A DNA stretch of 64,000 nucleotides, from positions 1-64,000 of the forward strand of contig NZ_JABUYL010000001.1 of the NCBI RefSeq assembly GCF_014897315.1, written 5' to 3'. Below the pieces are notes generated by a model, which saw nothing but the letters and a program-made list of their open reading frames with translations, did not search any database and was not told where the DNA came from. This DNA comes from Proteus sp. FME41 (GTDB taxonomy: Bacteria; Pseudomonadota; Gammaproteobacteria; Enterobacterales; Enterobacteriaceae). The position numbers and the translations under genes were made by a program. This document shows positions 54,973-64,000 of the stretch, one piece after another (positions within the stretch are counted from its first letter, which is position 1; every line of letters starts with the position of its first letter).

Positions 54973-55467
54973 ATGATTGATAATAAAAAACGTCCGGGTA
55001 AAGATCTTGATAGAATAGACCGGAATATTCTAAATGAGCTTCAAAAAGATGGTCGTATTTCAAACGTTGAGCTATCTAAACGTGTCGGTTTATCACCAAC
55101 ACCGTGTTTAGAGCGTGTACGTCGTTTAGAGCGCCAAGGATTTATTTCCGGTTATACCGCGCTATTAAACCCACATTACTTAGATGCATCATTACTGGTA
55201 TTTGTGGAAATCACACTAAACCGTGGCGCACCAGATGTTTTTGAACAATTTAATATGGCTGTTCAAAAATTAGAAGAAATCCAAGAATGTCATTTAGTTT
55301 CTGGTGATTTTGACTATCTGTTGAAAACTCGTGTACCTGATATGTCCGCTTACCGTAAATTGTTAGGTGAAACCTTGTTACGTCTTCCTGGTGTTAACGA
55401 CACACGTACTTACGTGGTTATGGAAGAAGTTAAGCAAAGCAACCGCCTTGTAATCAAAACTCGCTAA
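54973..55467 (+). CDS. lrp: Leucine-responsive regulatory protein
   Basis: A 164-residue Lrp/AsnC global regulator, the same length and nearly the same sequence as in E. coli. The helix-turn-helix is at about 30-55 (RISNVELSKRVGLSPTPCLERVRRLE), followed by the RAM domain with leucine-response residues in LECHLVSGDFDYLLKTRVPD-like EIQECHLVSGDFDYLL. It controls amino acid, fimbrial and, in Proteus, swarming functions. In this window sdaA/sdaC and the serine route are plausible targets by analogy. It precedes ftsK as in E. coli. Confidence 0.97.
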   Translation: MIDNKKRPGKDLDRIDRNILNELQKDGRISNVELSKRVGLSPTPCLERVRRLERQGFISGYTALLNPHYLDASLLVFVEITLNRGAPDVFEQFNMAVQKLEEIQECHLVSGDFDYLLKTRVPDMSAYRKLLGETLLRLPGVNDTRTYVVMEEVKQSNRLVIKTR

Positions 55468-55534
55468 GCCAACTTAATAGGTTGGTGCAAAACAGGAAAA
55501 AATTAGGTACACTCCTGTTTATGCATACAGTTTC

Positions 55535-55556
55535 AACGCTGAGATATCTCAGCGTT
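55535..55556. terminator. 22-bp perfect palindrome between lrp and ftsK
   Basis: AACGCTGAGAT directly followed by its reverse complement, with a T-rich stretch (TTCCGTTTT) behind. It can fold as a hairpin with an ATAT loop and probably acts as the lrp terminator; a symmetric operator is an alternative. Confidence 0.6.
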
Positions 55557-55600
55557 GTTCCGTTTTAATTTAACCCTAAGTTAAACCTGGAGAGCCCTCT

Positions 55601-59323
<3,723 letters not shown>

Positions 59324-59392
59324 TATCTTGAAAACACAGTTATCAGCTAATCAGATAGCGTGGTAACCTGCACAACATCATTAATAAATTAT

Positions 59393-59413
59393 ACGCCGAC
59401 ATTATGTCGGCGT
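59393..59413 (+). terminator. Hairpin between ftsK and lolA
   Basis: 10-bp arms ACGCCGACAT / ATGTCGGCGT around one base, 70 bases after ftsK. The T run is poor, so it may be a weak terminator or processing site within an ftsK-lolA-rarA transcript. Confidence 0.5.
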
Positions 59414-59436
59414 TATCTCATGCCGAGGCTTGTAGA

Positions 59437-60045
59437 ATGAAAAAAGTATTATTTGCAGTGTGTGTGATGACATTAATAAGTAGCCAAGCCGCTTGGGCTG
59501 ATGCACGTCAAGATTTACAACAACGATTAAATAAAGTGAATAGCTTTCAAGCTAATTTTAGCCAAACAGTCACAAGCAATGAAGGCTCGCTTATCCAAAA
59601 AGGGGAAGGGAATTTAAAAGTACAGCGTCCTGATTTGTTTAATTGGCAAATGACTGCACCTGACGAGAGTACTCTGATTTCTGATGGTAAAACATTGTGG
59701 TTTTACAATCCCTTTGTAGAGCAAGTGACAGCAACTTGGCTTGAAAGTGCCACAAGCAATACCCCTTTTATGTTGATCGCGCGTAATGACAGTAAAGAGT
59801 GGCAAAACTATGAAGTAAAACAAGCGGGTGATCGTTTTGAGTTAACACCAAAAGTAGAAAATAACTTAAAGCACTTTACAATTACGGTATTACCTAATGG
59901 GCAAATTCAACAATTTGCAGCCACAGAACAAGATGGTCAAATAAGTAATTATCAACTGACTGCTCAAACTGTTGCACCTATTGATGCCTCTGCTTTTCGC
60001 TTTACGCCACCTGCGGGTGTGACTATGGATGACCAACGTCAGTGA
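59437..60045 (+). CDS. lolA: Outer-membrane lipoprotein chaperone LolA
   Basis: A 202-residue periplasmic carrier that takes lipoproteins from LolCDE to LolB. I start at the ATG of 59437 ([11 protein letters not shown]), which begins a clean signal peptide cut after AAWA; an in-frame ATG 11 codons earlier would spoil it and lies in a hairpin. The mature part shows [37 protein letters not shown] and the [10 protein letters not shown] strand of the open barrel. It is followed 7 bases later by rarA. Confidence 0.94.
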   Translation: MKKVLFAVCVMTLISSQAAWADARQDLQQRLNKVNSFQANFSQTVTSNEGSLIQKGEGNLKVQRPDLFNWQMTAPDESTLISDGKTLWFYNPFVEQVTATWLESATSNTPFMLIARNDSKEWQNYEVKQAGDRFELTPKVENNLKHFTITVLPNGQIQQFAATEQDGQISNYQLTAQTVAPIDASAFRFTPPAGVTMDDQRQ

Positions 60046-60052
60046 GGATATT

Positions 60053-61402
60053 TTGAGTAATTTTTCACTCGATTTTTCACGCAATGAGTTCCAGCCTTTA
60101 GCCGCAAGAATGCGCCCTGAAACGTTGGAACACTATATCGGACAAACGCATTTACTTGCCGAAGGTAAACCACTGCCTCGTGCGATTAAGGTGGGTCAAT
60201 TGCATTCCATGATTTTATGGGGACCTCCTGGTACAGGCAAAACAACGCTTGCTGAGATTATTGGTCGTTATGCACAAGCCGATATAGAACGATTATCTGC
60301 GGTAACCTCGGGTATTAAAGAAATCAGAGAATCTATTGAAATTGCGCGTCAAAACCGCAATGCAGGGCGTAGAACAATTCTGTTTGTTGATGAAGTGCAT
60401 CGTTTTAATAAGAGCCAGCAAGATGCTTTCTTGCCTCATATCGAAGATGGCACTATTACTTTTATTGGCGCAACAACAGAAAACCCTTCTTTTGAGTTAA
60501 ATTCTGCATTGCTCTCTAGGGCCAGAGTTTATCTATTACGTTCATTAACTGAAACGGACATTGAGCACGTTCTACAACAAGCCTTAGATGATAAAGAACG
60601 AGGATTAGGCGGACGCAATATCGTTTTACCTAATGATACACGTAAAATGATTGCACAACTTGTAAATGGTGACGCGCGTCGCTCGCTAAATTTGCTTGAA
60701 ATGATGGCAGATATTGCCGAAGTGGATAGCCAAGGAAACCGCACATTAACACCAGCATTACTGACAGAAATCAGTGGTGAACGTAGCGCGCGTTTCGATA
60801 ATAAAGGTGACCGCTTTTATGATCTTATCTCTGCACTACACAAATCAGTAAGAGGATCAGCGCCTGATGCGGCCCTTTATTGGTATGCAAGGATCATTAC
60901 AGCAGGAGGCGATCCGCTTTATGTCGCTCGTCGTTTATTGGCTATTGCGTCAGAAGATGTGGGCAATGCTGATCCTCGCGCAATGCAAGTTGCCATTGCT
61001 GCATGGGATTGCTTTACACGCGTTGGTCCTGCTGAAGGCGAACGTGCGATTGCACAAGCGATAGTGTATTTAGCGTGTGCACCAAAAAGTAATGCCGTTT
61101 ACACCGCTTTTAAAGCGGCAATTGCAGATGCTAAAAATAAACCTGATTACGATGTACCTGAGCATTTGCGTAATGCGCCTACAAAATTAATGAAAGAAAT
61201 GGGGCTTGGTGCTGAATATCGTTATGCCCATGATGAACCTAATGCTTATGCTGCTGGAGAGGTCTATTTTCCTAAAGAAATGGCCAATACACAGTACTAT
61301 TACCCAGTAAAAAGAGGGTTAGAGATCAAGGTTGGAGAGAAATTAGACTGGCTTTCTCAACAAGATCAAAATAGTGTTACAAAACGCTATCGCAAAATGT
61401 AA
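60053..61402 (+). CDS. rarA: Replication-associated recombination protein RarA
   Basis: A 449-residue AAA+ protein of the RarA/MgsA/WRNIP1 family that acts at stalled forks. I choose the TTG at 60053 (then [21 protein letters not shown]), because GAGGA lies 6 bases upstream and E. coli RarA (447) begins at the same point; the ATG at 60029 would overlap lolA and add unconserved residues. Walker A is GPPGTGKTT, Walker [15 protein letters not shown], sensor 1 [12 protein letters not shown]. The C-terminal tetramerisation domain ends [13 protein letters not shown]. Confidence 0.94.
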   Translation: MSNFSLDFSRNEFQPLAARMRPETLEHYIGQTHLLAEGKPLPRAIKVGQLHSMILWGPPGTGKTTLAEIIGRYAQADIERLSAVTSGIKEIRESIEIARQNRNAGRRTILFVDEVHRFNKSQQDAFLPHIEDGTITFIGATTENPSFELNSALLSRARVYLLRSLTETDIEHVLQQALDDKERGLGGRNIVLPNDTRKMIAQLVNGDARRSLNLLEMMADIAEVDSQGNRTLTPALLTEISGERSARFDNKGDRFYDLISALHKSVRGSAPDAALYWYARIITAGGDPLYVARRLLAIASEDVGNADPRAMQVAIAAWDCFTRVGPAEGERAIAQAIVYLACAPKSNAVYTAFKAAIADAKNKPDYDVPEHLRNAPTKLMKEMGLGAEYRYAHDEPNAYAAGEVYFPKEMANTQYYYPVKRGLEIKVGEKLDWLSQQDQNSVTKRYRKM

Positions 61403-61497
61403 AGATGCGGTAAGGTTATTAAATTATCATTAATTTCTTAACTATGCCTTGTCTCAGATATCTTTTTGATAAAGATAGGAGAAAAGGTTTTTATTAA

Positions 61498-62811
<1,314 letters not shown>

Positions 62812-62841
62812 TTATTCTTTAATTAATTGAATATTAGCCAT

Positions 62842-62872
62842 AAAACCCTCAGCCTAGACTGAGGGTTTTTTA
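62842..62872 (+). terminator. Terminator after serS
   Basis: 11-bp stem AAAACCCTCAG / CTGAGGGTTTT with a 6-base loop and T run. Confidence 0.92.
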
Positions 62873-63032
62873 TTGCCTCAATAAAATATTTATCACTGAC
62901 AATTACTATTTTTATAGTAATGAATAGTATTTTTTAGCGTTATTACCGTACAAAAATAAAATAAAAAAGCGATTGGAAATAATTTAATTCTAAGGTATGC
63001 ATTTTTTGTTTTATCCCTTTCTTATTCCCTGC

Positions 63033-63061
63033 TTGACAATACTGCTCATTAACACTACTTT
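63033..63061 (+). promoter_or_regulatory. Sigma-70 promoter of the metN-like gene
   Basis: Perfect TTGACA (63033-63038), 17-base spacer, TACTTT (63056-63061). Transcription should begin near 63068, directly at the met boxes. Confidence 0.75.
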
Positions 63062-63085
63062 GGAAATCTAGATGTTTAGACGTCT
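63062..63085. promoter_or_regulatory. MetJ operator: tandem met boxes
   Basis: Three contiguous 8-bp units: GGAAATCT (5/8), AGATGTTT (6/8) and AGACGTCT (8/8 to the met box). MetJ dimers bind adjacent boxes cooperatively with S-adenosylmethionine. The array overlaps the expected transcription start, so it should repress when methionine is plentiful. Confidence 0.78.
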
Positions 63086-63116
63086 ATGTATCCATTTAAT
63101 AAGTGAGTTGATTAAA

Positions 63117-64000
63117 ATGATAACACTAAAAAATGTCAGCAAAATTTACCAGCGAGGGAAAAAACAAACTGTTGCTGTTGATGATATTAATCTCAATATT
63201 GAACAAGGGGATATCTTTGGCATTATTGGGTATAGCGGTGCAGGTAAAAGTAGTTTGATCCGACTATTAAATCGCTTAGAGCCAGTTACAAAAGGGGAAG
63301 TGATTGTAGGAAAATACAATATCACTGCTAGCAGTGAACGTGAGATCCGTAAAATTCGTCATTCTATTGGCATGATTTTTCAGCACTTTAATTTATTGTG
63401 GTCACGTACAGTGAGAGAGAATATTGAATTTCCACTCGAAATTTCGGGTGTAGATAAAAAACAACGCTTTCAGAGAGCGAGTGAACTAATGGCCTTGGTT
63501 GGGCTTGCTGATAAAGCCGATGAATATCCATCAACATTAAGTGGTGGACAAAAACAACGTGTGGGTATTGCTAGAGCACTGGCAAACAACCCTGATGTTT
63601 TATTATGTGATGAAGCAACATCTGCATTAGATCCAAAAACAACACAAACAATTTTAGCATTGTTGGCTGACATTAATAAAAAAATGAATATTACGATTGT
63701 GTTGATCACACATGAAATGCAAGTTGTAAAAGCAATATGTAATAAAGTAGCGGTTATCGAGCAAGGAAAAATAATTGAACAAGGTGAAGTAGTAAAAATC
63801 TTTAACCAGCCAAAACATAAAGTGACACAACAGTTTTTATCACAATCAATACATGTAACAGATAACAGTGATGATATTGATAATATAAAACAGCAAAGCA
63901 CAGTAATAAAACTGTTACTGCAAGAGGGTAAAAAATATGACTGTTTACTTTATGATTTAATTTCTAATTTTAATGAACCTATTAATTTAATAAAAGGTAG
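63117..64000 (+). CDS. metN: Methionine-type ABC importer ATP-binding protein, 3' end cut
   Basis: The frame opens with ATG at 63117 and is still open at the window end, giving 294 residues. Walker A is GYSGAGKSS, the Q loop lies in GMIFQHFNLLWSRTV, the signature is LSGGQKQRVGIARAL and Walker B is VLLCDEATSALD, with LITHEMQVVKAIC behind; these match MetN. The residues after about 245 should lead into the regulatory NIL domain, which is cut off. A MetJ-type operator precedes it. MetI and MetQ genes would be expected to the right. Transport of methionine or a related sulfur compound is inferred. Confidence 0.85.
   Translation, partial: MITLKNVSKIYQRGKKQTVAVDDINLNIEQGDIFGIIGYSGAGKSSLIRLLNRLEPVTKGEVIVGKYNITASSEREIRKIRHSIGMIFQHFNLLWSRTVRENIEFPLEISGVDKKQRFQRASELMALVGLADKADEYPSTLSGGQKQRVGIARALANNPDVLLCDEATSALDPKTTQTILALLADINKKMNITIVLITHEMQVVKAICNKVAVIEQGKIIEQGEVVKIFNQPKHKVTQQFLSQSIHVTDNSDDIDNIKQQSTVIKLLLQEGKKYDCLLYDLISNFNEPINLIKG

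Overview
The window is AT-rich chromosomal DNA from a member of the Enterobacterales, most likely the genus Proteus or a close relative (Morganellaceae). The call rests on near full-length matches to the enterobacterial gene sets hisLGDCBHAFI, artPIQM, clpS-clpA-infA-aat-cydCD-trxB-lrp-ftsK-lolA-rarA-serS and rybB/grxA/ybjC/ybjN/rlmC, combined with strong A+T bias. It is mainly core genome. No insertion sequence, prophage, CRISPR array, tRNA or rRNA gene was seen.

Layout. 1-2 kb: the 3' end of a type VI secretion tssM gene, a DUF6708-like membrane protein and a small orphan gene. 2-6.5 kb: yegH, gnd, and a divergent HxlR-type regulator/nfsB pair. 6.6-10.3 kb: two tandem dctA paralogues flanking a small membrane-protein gene. 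Both dctA leaders carry the same promoter and a perfect TyrR-type box. 10.6-12.6 kb: yeaK and yiaY, the latter behind a perfect FNR-type box. 12.7-20.2 kb: the complete histidine operon with leader peptide, attenuator and promoter. 20.3-23.2 kb: yeeZ, gstB and a dacC-type carboxypeptidase. 23.3-28.2 kb: fhs, sdaA and sdaC (serine and one-carbon metabolism), followed by about 0.8 kb of gene-free AT-rich DNA. 29-45 kb: ybjG, yjbQ, the small RNA rybB with its own sigma-E promoter, grxA, ybjC, ybjN, rlmC, a Bcr/CflA exporter, artPIQM, ybjT, lysO, ybjD and macAB. 45.3-62.8 kb: cspD, clpS, clpA, infA, aat, cydC, cydD, trxB, lrp, ftsK, lolA, rarA and serS. 62.9-64 kb: a metN-type ABC ATPase gene, cut by the window end, behind MetJ-type met boxes.

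Functional links. Aat, ClpS and ClpA form the N-degron route. CydCD, TrxB and GrxA serve thiol/redox and cytochrome bd assembly. SdaC, SdaA and Fhs take up serine, deaminate it and charge folate with formate. RybB, if sigma-E driven as the promoter indicates, ties envelope stress to porin mRNA repression.

Most interesting items. None is a wholly new system. They are the paired TyrR boxes on duplicated dctA genes, the clear RybB homologue with a textbook sigma-E promoter, the MetJ operator on an extra metN-like gene, the FNR box placed about 41.5 bp before the inferred start of yiaY transcription, a 27-glutamine hexanucleotide repeat inside ftsK, and the uncharacterised genes at the type VI edge. 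All assignments come from reading the sequence and recalling family members; no database search was run.
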